Assembly (NCBI RefSeq): GCF_007830185.1 | Contig: NZ_VLKZ01000004.1 | Coordinates: 1 to 64,000, forward strand | DNA: 64,000 bases | DNA from: Halalkalibacter nanhaiisediminis | GTDB taxonomy: Bacteria; Bacillota; Bacilli; Bacillales; Bacillaceae_D | Direction: 5' to 3' | In this document: in pieces, positions 7,813 through 16,751 of the stretch | Numbering within the stretch: position 1 is the stretch's first letter | Layout: the number at the start of each line of letters is the position of its first letter | Notes under the pieces: generated by a model | What the model was told of the DNA's origin: nothing | The model's input: only the letters and a program-made list of their open reading frames with translations | Databases searched by the model: none | Position numbers and translations under genes: made by a program

Positions 7813-8817
7813 TTATTCTAGAATTTTAGCTTCTAAATCATCAATCATTAGATTTGCAGCGATAACGCCACCAGCAGTGTTCCAGATTTCATCACTTACT
7901 TTGTGAGCATTTCCGTTTGCCACGACAGGTAGCTGTTGGAATAAAGGATCATTTAGCCATTGTTCTTCTACTTTCGATCCTTCACCATCACCAGTTTCAT
8001 ATGTGAAATAGAAAAGAAGGTCGCCATCCATTTGTGGAATCATTTCTTTTGTTGCATTTGTAATCGCAAATTCATCAACATCCTGTGATTCAGGACGAGC
8101 AAATCCGATTTCCTCAAGAATAACGCCTGAAAATGAATCCTTTTGATAAATGCGAACATCTCCGCCCATAAAACGAATCATTGAGATTTCTAAGTCTAGC
8201 TTATCGCCAGCTTTTTCTTGGAAGCTAGCGATACGATTAGCATAATCAGTAAGAACTTCTTGTCCTTCTTCTACTTTATTGACTGCTTGTGCATAAAGCT
8301 CAAAATTAATCTTCCAGTTTCCACGTAGGTCTTCTGCAAATACTGTTGGTGCAATTGCATTTAACTGCTCATAAACAGCTTCTTGACGCATTTTGTTTCC
8401 GATAATTAAGTCTGGATTAAGCGCGGCAATTGCTTCAAGGTTCGGTTCACTTTCTGTTCCTACTTCTTGAACACCTTCCATTTGATCTTTAATGTGATCA
8501 TACCAAGGGTCACCTGTCCAAGATGAAACAGCCCCAACTGGCGTTACCCCCATTGATAGTAATGCTTCTGTTCCTTCGTTTGTTAAAATCACAACTCTTT
8601 CAGGGGTACCAGCAAGTTCTGCTGTTCCCATCGCATGTTCAATTGTATATGATGTGGACTCAGATGAAGCTTCTTCGGTTTCTACTACTTCAACATCTTC
8701 AGTGTTAGAAGGTTCTGTCTCTGTTGCTGGTTCAGTCTCGCTACCGCAAGCAACTAAAGCTAAAATAAAGATTAACATTAGTGCAAAAAGAATCGATTTC
8801 ATTGTTTTACTCGGCAT
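7813..8817 (-). CDS. Iron-siderophore ABC transporter, substrate-binding lipoprotein
   Basis: A 334-aa class III binding protein (FecB/FhuD/YfiY type). The signal peptide ends in a lipobox, LALVACG, with the lipidated Cys at residue 24, followed by an acidic Ser/Thr/Glu-rich linker to about residue 57. The fold starts at GTAELAGTPERVVILTNEG, and NPDLIIGNKM and the IRFMGGDVRIYQKDSFSG segment are typical. It captures ferric siderophore outside the cell and hands it to the permease pair encoded divergently. A Fur-box-like site lies just upstream. RBS GGAGGG. It most resembles YfiY-type proteins for hydroxamate/citrate siderophores, but the ligand cannot be fixed from sequence. Confidence 0.9.
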   Translation of the reverse strand: MPSKTMKSILFALMLIFILALVACGSETEPATETEPSNTEDVEVVETEEASSESTSYTIEHAMGTAELAGTPERVVILTNEGTEALLSMGVTPVGAVSSWTGDPWYDHIKDQMEGVQEVGTESEPNLEAIAALNPDLIIGNKMRQEAVYEQLNAIAPTVFAEDLRGNWKINFELYAQAVNKVEEGQEVLTDYANRIASFQEKAGDKLDLEISMIRFMGGDVRIYQKDSFSGVILEEIGFARPESQDVDEFAITNATKEMIPQMDGDLLFYFTYETGDGEGSKVEEQWLNDPLFQQLPVVANGNAHKVSDEIWNTAGGVIAANLMIDDLEAKILE

Positions 8818-8845
8818 TATACGTTCCCTCCAAATAATAGTTAAT

Positions 8846-8860
8846 TAAGAATAATTTTCA
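8846..8860 (-). promoter_or_regulatory. Fur box for the binding-protein gene
   Basis: On the minus strand TGAAAATTATTCTTA matches the 7-1-7 Fur consensus TGATAATNATTATCA at 11 of 14 positions, about 30 bp before the start of the binding-protein gene. Confidence 0.6.
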
Positions 8861-8909
8861 TTCGCAATTAATATATTAAAATTTGCTTATGATAATGTCA
8901 ATATATAAT

Positions 8910-8959
8910 TGAAAATGATTTTCAAAATCATTGACACTTCTTGTCAGGTAAAATAAACT
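8910..8959 (+). promoter_or_regulatory. Fur box and sigma-A promoter of the siderophore permease operon
   Basis: TGAAAATGATTTTCA (8910-8924) is a perfect 7-1-7 palindrome of the Fur type. TTGACA (8931-8936), a 17-nt spacer and TAAACT (8954-8959) follow. Iron-replete Fur would block this promoter. Confidence 0.8.
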
Positions 8960-9004
8960 GATATTGTTATCAAATAGAAAGAAAAAGAAAGAAAAGTAGG
9001 GACT

Positions 9005-10012
9005 ATGATGTTATTAAACTCAACAACATCTAAAATTTTGGGGCTTTTAGTTGGAGCAATATTATTTTTACTATTTATTTGTTTCAGTATTGTATATGGA
9101 TATACGGATACCACGTGGAAAATGGCAATTGAGGCTTATACACATTTTGATGGATCGAATGAACATCTCATTATTCAAACGGTGCGGATGCCAAGAGCGT
9201 TAATTGCTGCGGCGGTTGGAGCTAGTCTTGGAATTGCAGGGGCTTTGATGCAAGCTTTGACAAAAAATCCACTGGCAGATCCAAAAATATTTGGAATCAA
9301 TGCAGGTGCAAGCTTTTTTATCGTTGCAGCTGTTTCCTTCTTCTCAGTTGCTTCATTAAACGCTTTTGTTTGGATCGCTTTTGCGGGGGCTACGGTGGCA
9401 GCGGCTATCGTTTATTTTATCGGTTCACTCGGTCGTGAAGGGCTAACACCAATGAAATTCACCTTAGCTGGGGCGGCCATTTGGGCGATGTTCTCTTCTT
9501 TAACGCAGGGGATGCTTGTCTTAAATGAAAAAGCATTAGAGGAAGTCTTGTTTTGGCTCGCTGGTTCGGTACAAGGGAGAAGCTTAGAATATTTACAAAG
9601 TATCTTACCTTATTTGATGCTTGCTTGGATAGGTTCGGTGATTGTAGCGCGGCATATTAACCTGTTATCGATGGGAGAGGATGTTGCGAAAGGATTAGGG
9701 CAACGAACGGGTCTGATTAAACTCATTACAGCATTGTTTATCATTCTGCTCGCTGGTGGATCTGTTGCGATTGCAGGTCCTATTGGCTTTTTAGGAATTA
9801 TGGTTCCACATCTTGCGCGCTCTTTAGTAGGGATTGATTATCGTTGGGTCATTCCTTACTGTGCGATTATTGGGGGAATCTTGTTAATTGTAGCTGATAT
9901 TAGTGCTCGTTATGTGATTATGCCACAGGAAATTCCTGTAGGAGTCATGACGGCGATTATTGGAACCCCATTTTTTATTTATATTGCACGCAAGGGGGTG
10001 ACTAAGTCGTGA
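9005..10012 (+). CDS. FecCD-family iron-siderophore ABC permease, first subunit
   Basis: A 335-aa membrane protein with about nine to ten hydrophobic segments. The FecCD/BtuC features are TVRMPRALIAAAVGASLGIAG with ALMQALTKNPLADP (about 58-92) and the coupling region GPIGFLGIMVPHLAR (about 258-272). It forms the translocation channel with the product of the next gene, overlapping it by 4 nt (GTGA), so translation is coupled. The operon is preceded by the Fur-controlled promoter. Two ATGs three bases apart could both serve as start. Confidence 0.92.
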   Translation: MMLLNSTTSKILGLLVGAILFLLFICFSIVYGYTDTTWKMAIEAYTHFDGSNEHLIIQTVRMPRALIAAAVGASLGIAGALMQALTKNPLADPKIFGINAGASFFIVAAVSFFSVASLNAFVWIAFAGATVAAAIVYFIGSLGREGLTPMKFTLAGAAIWAMFSSLTQGMLVLNEKALEEVLFWLAGSVQGRSLEYLQSILPYLMLAWIGSVIVARHINLLSMGEDVAKGLGQRTGLIKLITALFIILLAGGSVAIAGPIGFLGIMVPHLARSLVGIDYRWVIPYCAIIGGILLIVADISARYVIMPQEIPVGVMTAIIGTPFFIYIARKGVTKS

Positions 10013-11070
10013 AACTGAAAAAGTATATAGCATTACGGCTTGGAAAAGGAAGCATTTCTTTTTTAGTAGACCGTAAAAGCTTAGTCACATTCCTCGTACT
10101 TTTATGTATAACCTTGTTTTTTGCTTTATTAAGTAGCGGATTAGGTGACATGAGAATCAGTCCCGTTAATGTTGTGAAAGCATGGTTTGGATATGGAACA
10201 GAAATGGACCAATTAGTGGTAAACTCCTTTAGATTACCGAGGATTATTATCGCTACTCTTGTTGGAATGTGTTTAGCGATTTCAGGAGCGATTTTACAAG
10301 GGCTTGTTCGAAATCCTCTAGCATCTCCTGATATTATCGGGATTACGGGTGGAGCGGCTGTTGGAGTCGTTTCCTTCTTAGCTTTATTTAGTAACGAAAA
10401 CAATGCGTTAACGGTTAGTATTCATTGGATGCCACTAGCTGCTTTTATCGGAGCGACTGTGATTGCCTTTCTTATTTATGTGCTTTCTTGGAAAAATGGC
10501 TCTTCACCTATCAAAATTGTGCTAATCGGGATAGGGTTATCGGCATTAACACAAGCGTTGACAACTTTATTTATGATTTTAGGCCCGATTTACCGGGCAA
10601 GCCAAGCGAATATTTGGCTGACAGGCTCGATCTATGGTGCTAGCTGGGAAAATGTTTTTATTTTATTGCCATATACAACGGGATTGATTGTTTTGCTATT
10701 TATTTTCTTGAGGCATTTAAATGTTCAAGAGCTTGGTGATTCGATTGCTACAGGTGTTGGAAGTGGAGTTGGACGTTATCGAATCCTTTTTCTACTATTA
10801 AGTACAGGCTTTGCAGCAGGAGGAGTAGCTTTTGCAGGCGCGATCAGCTTTGTTGGCCTAATTGCTCCTCATATTTCGAGAAAGCTTGTCGGTTCTTCCT
10901 TTGGAGCATTGCTACCTGTTTCGGCAGTAGTCGGAGCGATTTTAGTTATTGTCGCTGATTTAATTGGTAGAGTGTTGTTTGGCCCAACTGAAATTCCGGC
11001 AGGTGTGTTTACAGCAGCGATTGGTGCACCGTATTTTATTTACTTGTTATATAAATACAGAAATCTATAA
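10009..11070 (+). CDS. FecCD-family iron-siderophore ABC permease, second subunit
   Basis: A 353-aa paralogue of the preceding permease. After a cytoplasmic N-terminus of about 25 residues come the signatures SFRLPRIIIATLVGMCLAIS with AILQGLVRNPLASPDIIG, and GAISFVGLIAPHISRKLVG, which contacts the ATPase. It pairs with the upstream subunit as a heterodimeric channel, as in YfiZ/YfhA or FeuB/FeuC. It starts at a GTG inside the end of the previous gene; the ATPase gene follows 24 bp later. Confidence 0.92.
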   Translation: MKLKKYIALRLGKGSISFLVDRKSLVTFLVLLCITLFFALLSSGLGDMRISPVNVVKAWFGYGTEMDQLVVNSFRLPRIIIATLVGMCLAISGAILQGLVRNPLASPDIIGITGGAAVGVVSFLALFSNENNALTVSIHWMPLAAFIGATVIAFLIYVLSWKNGSSPIKIVLIGIGLSALTQALTTLFMILGPIYRASQANIWLTGSIYGASWENVFILLPYTTGLIVLLFIFLRHLNVQELGDSIATGVGSGVGRYRILFLLLSTGFAAGGVAFAGAISFVGLIAPHISRKLVGSSFGALLPVSAVVGAILVIVADLIGRVLFGPTEIPAGVFTAAIGAPYFIYLLYKYRNL

Positions 11071-11094
11071 ACGAAAAGAAAGGAGTCAAATGGT

Positions 11095-11931
11095 ATGCGA
11101 AATGGACTGGAAACAAATTCTTTGACGCTCGGTTATGGTGAGTCGGTTATTATAGAAGACCTTGATTTACATATTCCTAAAGGAGAAATTACCGTTTTTA
11201 TCGGTGGGAATGGCTGTGGAAAGTCTACATTACTTCGGTCGCTTGCAAGACTATTAAAGCCAAAGGCAGGATCGATTATTCTGGATGGTACATCGATCCA
11301 AAAAATGCAAACGAAAGAAATCGCCAAACAATTAGCGATTCTTCCTCAAGGACCTGAAGCGCCAGAAGGATTAACGGTTTTACAGTTAGTCAAACAAGGT
11401 CGTTACCCTTATCAAAACTGGTTAAAGCAGTGGTCTCTAGAAGATGAGAGAAAGGTTAATGAGGCGTTAGAGGCTACGCAGATGACAGAGCTTGCTGAAA
11501 GACAGGTTGATTCCCTTTCTGGAGGCCAACGACAACGAGCATGGATTGCGATGACATTAGCTCAAGATACAGATACGATTCTTTTAGATGAGCCAACAAC
11601 CTATTTAGATATGACTCATCAAATTGAGATTCTTGATTTATTATTTGAGTTGAATGAAAAAGAGAATCGAACCATAGTGATGGTACTGCATGATTTAAAT
11701 CTAGCCTGCCGTTATGCCCATCATATTATCGCTGTTCAAGATAAAAAGATTTATGCCGAGGGGAAGCCAGAGGATGTCATCACTTGTGATTTAGTAAGAG
11801 ATGTATTCAAAATGGAATGCCAAGTAACGAGCGATCCGATTTTTGGCACTCCGCTTTGTATTCCTTATGGAAGAGGGCGTTGTATCATCAAGAATGTTGA
11901 AGAAGATAAGGCTAAAGCTCAAGTTGGATAA
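11095..11931 (+). CDS. Iron-siderophore ABC transporter ATP-binding protein (YusV/FhuC-like)
   Basis: A 278-aa ATPase with Walker A GGNGCGKST (about residue 38), Q-loop LPQGPEAP, signature LSGGQRQRAW, Walker B TILLDEPTTYLD and H-loop VLHDLN. It powers uptake by the two FecCD permeases before it. The C-terminal tail carrying three Cys and a basic YGRGRCIIK stretch resembles YusV, the ATPase shared by several siderophore systems in B. subtilis. RBS AAAGGAG, and a strong terminator follows. Confidence 0.93.
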   Translation: MRNGLETNSLTLGYGESVIIEDLDLHIPKGEITVFIGGNGCGKSTLLRSLARLLKPKAGSIILDGTSIQKMQTKEIAKQLAILPQGPEAPEGLTVLQLVKQGRYPYQNWLKQWSLEDERKVNEALEATQMTELAERQVDSLSGGQRQRAWIAMTLAQDTDTILLDEPTTYLDMTHQIEILDLLFELNEKENRTIVMVLHDLNLACRYAHHIIAVQDKKIYAEGKPEDVITCDLVRDVFKMECQVTSDPIFGTPLCIPYGRGRCIIKNVEEDKAKAQVG

Positions 11932-11941
11932 AAGGTAGATT

Positions 11942-11987
11942 ATAGGCTATTAAACGCATCTCGTAGATATTGCGTTTAATAGCCTAT
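11942..11987 (+). terminator. Terminator of the siderophore operon
   Basis: A 17-bp perfect stem (11942-11958 with 11971-11987), followed by TTCAATTT. Confidence 0.85.
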
Positions 11988-12090
11988 TTCAATTTCACAC
12001 ATCTATAACAAATCAATAGCAGAAAAATGTAAAAAGCATTTGAAAATATAGACAATTAAAAATATAATAGATCACATGACTTTAATTGGG

Positions 12091-12117
12091 TCAAAGGTTT
12101 TAGGTATACGTAGATAT
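12091..12117 (+). promoter_or_regulatory. Possible sigma-D (motility) promoter of the chemoreceptor gene
   Basis: TCAA, 15 nt and GTAGATAT resemble the sigma-D consensus TAAA-N15-GCCGATAT (3 of 4 and 6 of 8 matches), 30 bp before the chemoreceptor start. Chemoreceptors are commonly in the sigma-D regulon. Confidence 0.4.
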
Positions 12118-12146
12118 AGAGAGAATTTTCAAATGGAGTGGAGAGA

Positions 12147-14327
12147 ATGGGTCTGTTTGGTTGGTTGCAATTTAGAGAGGGCTTACCATTATGGTGGTCG
12201 TACGCATTAAACAAAAAGAATACTGAATCAGTGGAGAAAATTTTTGAGAGTATTGCCAAAACGAGAGTGACCTTATTAACCGATTGGGTGAATGAGCAAT
12301 GGGCTTTTTTAGAAAGTGCCGCGTTAGAATTAAATCATACGCCTCAACAGGAGTTATCAACCTATTTAGAGCAGCAACGACAAAGAGGTACTTATTTTAC
12401 GGAATTATTTTTATTGAATAGAGAAGGGACAGTAGAAGCTTCTTCTTTTCCGAAGCACCAAGGCTCTTCCTATCGTGGTCAAGATCATGCAATTTATCAG
12501 AAAGCTATTGATCAAGTTATCAAAACAAATGAACATCTACTTTACGGACCTTACATTGATCCTATCACCGTAGAGATTGGTCCTCGAACATCAAGCTTTC
12601 ATGATGACGTGACCTTATTGTTTTTACAACCTGTGATCAATCAAGGAGAGGTTGAATACATACTAGTTGGACGTGTCCCGAATGATGTGATTGGAGATTT
12701 GATTCAGCGGGAAGCTGGACATATTTATAAAGATTCTGGAGATAATTACATCTTTATGGCTAAGTCCAATTTAAATCCTGATTTATCACCAGGAATTGCA
12801 TTATCTCGTAGTCGCTTTGAAGACCGTACCTTTTCGTTAGGAGATAATTTAAAGGATGGCATCGATACAAAACATTGGGGAAAAGTGAAAGTGAATAAGC
12901 ATACAGAGTTTGAAATTCGCTTTACTGATCCAGCGACAAATGAATTGCATCCTGGTGTCGCAAATACGATTCGAAATGGTGACAATCTATTTGTTGAATT
13001 TCCAGGTTATTCAGATTATCGCCATATTCCTGTAATCGGTAAAGGGGTGACATTTCAGTTACCTGGCTCACCAGATGTTTTTGGGATGATGTGTGAAGGG
13101 GATTTAGAAGAAGTTTATCGAAACAGATCGATTGGTTGGAATCTAGGAAAACGGTTTGTTTCAATCATTCTGTTGTGGATTTTAATCAATCAAGGGTTGA
13201 GCGTATTTAGTATGATCCCTAGTTGGAGTGTTTTATTGGTTAATATTTTATACGGTGGTTTTGCTACCTATTGGTTCTATCAAAAAGGGATTGCTCCGAT
13301 TGTGTCTCGATTAAATGAAATGACAGAGGTCGTTCGTCAAATAGCGGAAGGAAGCGGTGATTTGACGATTCGTTTAGAGGATAAACTTCTATCGAATGAT
13401 GAAACGGGTTCGCTAGGTCGTTGGGTGAACAACCTTATTGACAGTCAAGATGGGTTAATGGGAAAAGTGAAATCTACGGCGCAAGATGTGGAACAAACCA
13501 ATCATTTACTAAGTGAGAAAACGGTACAAATTGAACAAGGGTCTTTCGCAGTTCTTAAACAAACAAGTGAGATGTTAGAAGGGATGCAGCAACAGTTAGC
13601 TGATGTTAAAGAGGCAATGAGTCAGGTAGATCAAATTAGTGATACATTGCAAGGAGTAGAGCTACAATCTCAACAACAGCTCTTCCAAGCTCAAGAGCAA
13701 GTGGAGAGCATAGAGCAAAAAATGAGTCAAATCGTACAAAAAGTTCAGGATACCTTGGGATTAACAAATGGGTTCAATGAATTTTCTAATAATATTGGAC
13801 TCATTGTCGATACGATTAATCACATTGCCAAGCAAACAAACCTACTTGCACTTAATGCGACGATTGAAGCTGCAAAGGCAGGAGAATATGGACGTGGGTT
13901 TACGGTCGTGGCTGATGAGATCCGTAAATTGGCAGATCAAACGACGCTTGCGACCAAAGAAATTAGTGAGAGCCTAGATGAAATTGAAGGAAGCTCCGTG
14001 CTAGTTCAAAAATCGATTCAGGAAAGTAGTGAAGAGGTTGGTGAGGGAGCGGACTTAATTCAAGATGTGCGCGAAGTCTTGACACAGATGGCGCAAACAT
14101 CAGCCACACATCCAAATGTGACAGAGCAAATGAGGGACATTATTACGAATATCGCCACGATTAATGAACAAAATGTAAGAGCTGTTGAACATGTTGATCA
14201 ATCGACAGAAGAAATGGTTGATTTAATCCAAGATGCCCGCTTTGATTCAGAGCAAAGTTCTCTTGTCGTATCAAATCTCGGTCGTTTAGTTAATAAATTT
14301 AAGCTAACGAAAAAAGAAGCGAAGTAA
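12147..14327 (+). CDS. Methyl-accepting chemotaxis protein with N-terminal sensing domain and a central membrane hairpin
   Basis: A 726-aa chemoreceptor. Residues about 1-325 form a Cache-like sensory region ([19 protein letters not shown], then a second part with [17 protein letters not shown]) with no hydrophobic segment before it. Two adjacent membrane helices follow (about 337-378), then a HAMP domain ([20 protein letters not shown]) and an MCP signalling domain with the conserved tip [20 protein letters not shown] and [18 protein letters not shown]. It should recruit CheA/CheW. The start was moved to the ATG at 12147 because GGAGTGG lies 5 nt upstream, while the in-frame GTG at 12138 has no spacing for it. 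The ligand is unknown. Confidence 0.88.
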   Translation: MGLFGWLQFREGLPLWWSYALNKKNTESVEKIFESIAKTRVTLLTDWVNEQWAFLESAALELNHTPQQELSTYLEQQRQRGTYFTELFLLNREGTVEASSFPKHQGSSYRGQDHAIYQKAIDQVIKTNEHLLYGPYIDPITVEIGPRTSSFHDDVTLLFLQPVINQGEVEYILVGRVPNDVIGDLIQREAGHIYKDSGDNYIFMAKSNLNPDLSPGIALSRSRFEDRTFSLGDNLKDGIDTKHWGKVKVNKHTEFEIRFTDPATNELHPGVANTIRNGDNLFVEFPGYSDYRHIPVIGKGVTFQLPGSPDVFGMMCEGDLEEVYRNRSIGWNLGKRFVSIILLWILINQGLSVFSMIPSWSVLLVNILYGGFATYWFYQKGIAPIVSRLNEMTEVVRQIAEGSGDLTIRLEDKLLSNDETGSLGRWVNNLIDSQDGLMGKVKSTAQDVEQTNHLLSEKTVQIEQGSFAVLKQTSEMLEGMQQQLADVKEAMSQVDQISDTLQGVELQSQQQLFQAQEQVESIEQKMSQIVQKVQDTLGLTNGFNEFSNNIGLIVDTINHIAKQTNLLALNATIEAAKAGEYGRGFTVVADEIRKLADQTTLATKEISESLDEIEGSSVLVQKSIQESSEEVGEGADLIQDVREVLTQMAQTSATHPNVTEQMRDIITNIATINEQNVRAVEHVDQSTEEMVDLIQDARFDSEQSSLVVSNLGRLVNKFKLTKKEAK

Positions 14328-14403
14328 ATGTACTATTTTCTTTAGGTAGAAAAAATTTGTAGCGGTATACAAGGTTAGTTAATTATTTAACGAGATACTT
14401 AGT

Positions 14404-14434
14404 AAAATCCTCACATCATTGCGTGAGGATTTTT
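14404..14434 (+). terminator. Terminator of the chemoreceptor gene
   Basis: Stem AAAATCCTCAC/GTGAGGATTTTT with an 8-nt loop, ending in T residues. Confidence 0.85.
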
Positions 14435-14517
14435 ATGTTTACGAAAATCATTCTAATTTCAGTATTTACTCATAAATATGTAAAAAGGCAGATTAAAGAT
14501 TGACATAATTTCATAAA

Positions 14518-14532
14518 TGAAAGCGTTTTACC
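14518..14532 (+). promoter_or_regulatory. Weak cre (CcpA) site upstream of cstA
   Basis: TGAAAGCGTTTTACC matches the cre consensus TGWAANCGNTNWCA except at its 3' end, 75 bp before the cstA start. It suggests carbon catabolite control. Confidence 0.45.
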
Positions 14533-14606
14533 TAGTAATTTAATTCGGAATATTCTAAAATAATAATAAGTTATTTATTCCTATTTTTGAAAGGAGTGTT
14601 TTGGTC

Positions 14607-16355
14607 ATGAATGCTATTGTTCTTGCTTTACTAGGAATGATTGTGTTTGCCTTAGGTTATCGGTATTATTCAAAATTTATTGCTGAAAAGATTTATCGAC
14701 TTGATCCTAATTTTGTCACCCCTGCCCATCAATTTAACGATGGAAAAGACTTTGTCCCTACTAATAAATATGTGTTATGGGGGCATCATTTTACTTCAGT
14801 TGCTGGGGCTGCACCGATTGTTGGACCAGCAATCGCGATTTATTGGGGATGGCTTCCTGCGATTTTATGGATCGTACTCGCCACAGTATTTGCAGCAGGG
14901 GTTCACGATTTTGGAGCTATTGTTCTGTCTGTTCGTAACAAAGGTCAATCAGTCGGAACACTTGCAGACAAACTGATTGGAAGGCAAGCAAAACTACTCT
15001 TCCTCTTTATTATCTTAATCCTTGTTTTAATGGTAAACGCTGTTTTTGCTTGGGTTATTTCAAACCTCTTTATTTCAAATCCATCTGCCGTTCTCTCGGT
15101 ATTTATTCAAATTCCATTAGCTGTTTGGATCGGTTATCATGTGTACAAAAAACAAGGTGGGATGATGATTCCATCACTTGTCGCTCTTGCAGTCATGTAC
15201 TTATCTGCAATTATTGCAAGCCGTGTTCCAGCGCTTCAAATTGATTTAGTCAGCTATTTTGGTGGAGAGGACAATATTGTTGCTTTCGGATTAAATGGTG
15301 TGGCAATGTCGTTCTTTGTTTGGATTATAATCCTCATGATTTATGTTTATATTGCCTCGGTATTGCCAGTTTGGAAGCTATTACAGCCCCGAGACTATAT
15401 CAATTCTCATCAGCTAGTTGTCGGATTGGCAATTCTTTATCTCGGCTTGTTATTTTCAAATCCAACGATTACAGCACCTGCAACGAATGGATCTCCTGAT
15501 ATTTCTTGGTTCCCTCTGTTATTTATCACAATAGCTTGTGGGGCAATTTCTGGATTCCATGGACTTGTGTCATCAGGTACAACATCGAAACAGATAAATA
15601 AAGAAACGGATGCACGTTTTGTTGGCTACCTTGGAGCTGTTGGAGAAGGGTTATTGGCATTAATCGTCGTTATTGCAATTGCTACGTTTTTTGCATCCCC
15701 TGCTGATTTTTCAGCTGCTTACTCTAGCTTTAGTGCTGCAAACAGCGGAGGACTTGGAAACTTTGTACAAGGGGCAGGTCAGCTAGCTACAGGTCTTCTC
15801 ATTCCTGCAGATATTGCTGCAACCATCGTTGCTGTTATTATTGTGAGTTTTGCGGCGACAACGCTTGATTCATCGGTCCGTCTCATGCGTTACATCATTG
15901 CCGAACTAGGGCAAGAATACAAACTACCAGCTTTGTCAAAAACACATGTCGCCACAACGATTGCTGTTGTTTCAAGTGCAGCTCTCGTTTTATTACCAGA
16001 AGGACCAAACGGCTTTGGGTCTGGCGGCTATCTACTTTGGCCGTTGTTTGGAACATCAAATCAGCTCTTAGCAGGGATTACATTATTATTAATTACTATT
16101 TGGCTTAAGAGACAGGGGCGAAATTATTTACCAACCCTTATTCCAATGGTCTTTATTCTCTTTATGACATTATGGGCAATGGCGCAACAAGTTATTTTCC
16201 AATGGTCGCCGTATGCAGAGACAGGAACGAATTTATTGCTATTTGGTTTCGGTTCCCTGATTCTAGTCTTTGCATTATGGATTATCATTGTCGCGATCTC
16301 TGAATTGACTAAAGGAAAAAAAGATGTAAATACCAATGAGGATTTTAAGGCATAA
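14607..16355 (+). CDS. cstA: CstA-family peptide/pyruvate transporter (carbon starvation protein)
   Basis: A 582-aa protein with many hydrophobic segments and the CstA signatures FVPTNKYVLWGHHFTSVAG (about 50), GVHDFGA (about 105), SGFHGLVSSGTTSKQ (about 317) and FAATTLDSSVRLMRYI (about 415). CstA proteins take up peptides or pyruvate during carbon starvation. The start is the ATG at 14607, 10 nt after AAGGAG; an in-frame TTG two codons earlier is too close to the RBS. Flanking cre-like sites fit catabolite repression. The small CC-tail gene and the ArsA-like ATPase gene follow after a terminator. Confidence 0.9.
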   Translation: MNAIVLALLGMIVFALGYRYYSKFIAEKIYRLDPNFVTPAHQFNDGKDFVPTNKYVLWGHHFTSVAGAAPIVGPAIAIYWGWLPAILWIVLATVFAAGVHDFGAIVLSVRNKGQSVGTLADKLIGRQAKLLFLFIILILVLMVNAVFAWVISNLFISNPSAVLSVFIQIPLAVWIGYHVYKKQGGMMIPSLVALAVMYLSAIIASRVPALQIDLVSYFGGEDNIVAFGLNGVAMSFFVWIIILMIYVYIASVLPVWKLLQPRDYINSHQLVVGLAILYLGLLFSNPTITAPATNGSPDISWFPLLFITIACGAISGFHGLVSSGTTSKQINKETDARFVGYLGAVGEGLLALIVVIAIATFFASPADFSAAYSSFSAANSGGLGNFVQGAGQLATGLLIPADIAATIVAVIIVSFAATTLDSSVRLMRYIIAELGQEYKLPALSKTHVATTIAVVSSAALVLLPEGPNGFGSGGYLLWPLFGTSNQLLAGITLLLITIWLKRQGRNYLPTLIPMVFILFMTLWAMAQQVIFQWSPYAETGTNLLLFGFGSLILVFALWIIIVAISELTKGKKDVNTNEDFKA

Positions 16356-16361
16356 AGGTAA

Positions 16362-16375
16362 TGAAAACGTTAGCA
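16362..16375 (+). promoter_or_regulatory. cre (CcpA) site between cstA and the CC-tail gene
   Basis: TGAAAACGTTAGCA matches TGWAANCGNTNWCA at 13 of 14 positions. It lies just after the cstA stop and before the terminator. Confidence 0.5.
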
Positions 16376-16401
16376 AGAAGATTAAAATTTGCTCGGAAAA
16401 G

Positions 16402-16429
16402 GGATTAGATGGAAGCTCTAATCCTTTTT
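16402..16429 (+). terminator. Terminator of cstA
   Basis: Stem GGATTAGA/TCTAATCC with a 7-nt loop, followed by TTTTTC. Confidence 0.8.
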
Positions 16430-16464
16430 CTATCTTAATATAAATGAACGAATGCGGTGATATG

Positions 16465-16728
16465 ATGAAAAAAAAACGTTCACTGAAACGAATATTTGAA
16501 TTGTATGATGAAATCCTCCGTCTGCCACATAAGGCTGAAATTCATCGTGAGCTTCAAGATGAGGATGATTTGTTTTTGCTACTTGTTTATTCGGACATGC
16601 TAGGCATTCCTAATCCAGCCTTTTATTACACATTGGAGCTTTATCCTTATATTCTTGAAAAGTTCCATGAGTGGCATTTACGTATGGGGATGGAGAAATC
16701 TCCATTAGACGGAATTCGTTGTTGTTAA
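16465..16728 (+). CDS. Small protein ending in Cys-Cys (cory-CC-star type)
   Basis: An 87-aa, largely helical, charged protein with no signal peptide: basic N-terminus MKKKRSLKRIFELYDEIL, middle part LFLLLVYSDMLGIPNP, and a C-terminus that ends GIRCC exactly at the stop. Small proteins with an invariant C-terminal CC are a known but uncharacterised family seen in bacilli near ArsA-like ATPases. The start was set at 16465 behind GCGGTGA; the in-frame ATG at 16444 has no RBS. It lies 23 bp before the ArsA-like gene, so the two are likely one transcription unit. The cysteine pair may bind metal or form a thiol contact; this is inference. Confidence 0.7.
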   Translation: MKKKRSLKRIFELYDEILRLPHKAEIHRELQDEDDLFLLLVYSDMLGIPNPAFYYTLELYPYILEKFHEWHLRMGMEKSPLDGIRCC

Positions 16729-16751
16729 ACTGTGCAAAAGGATGATGGCAG

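Noticed and set aside
10002-10403. 133-codon minus-strand frame
   Set aside because: Antisense shadow of the second FecCD permease gene.
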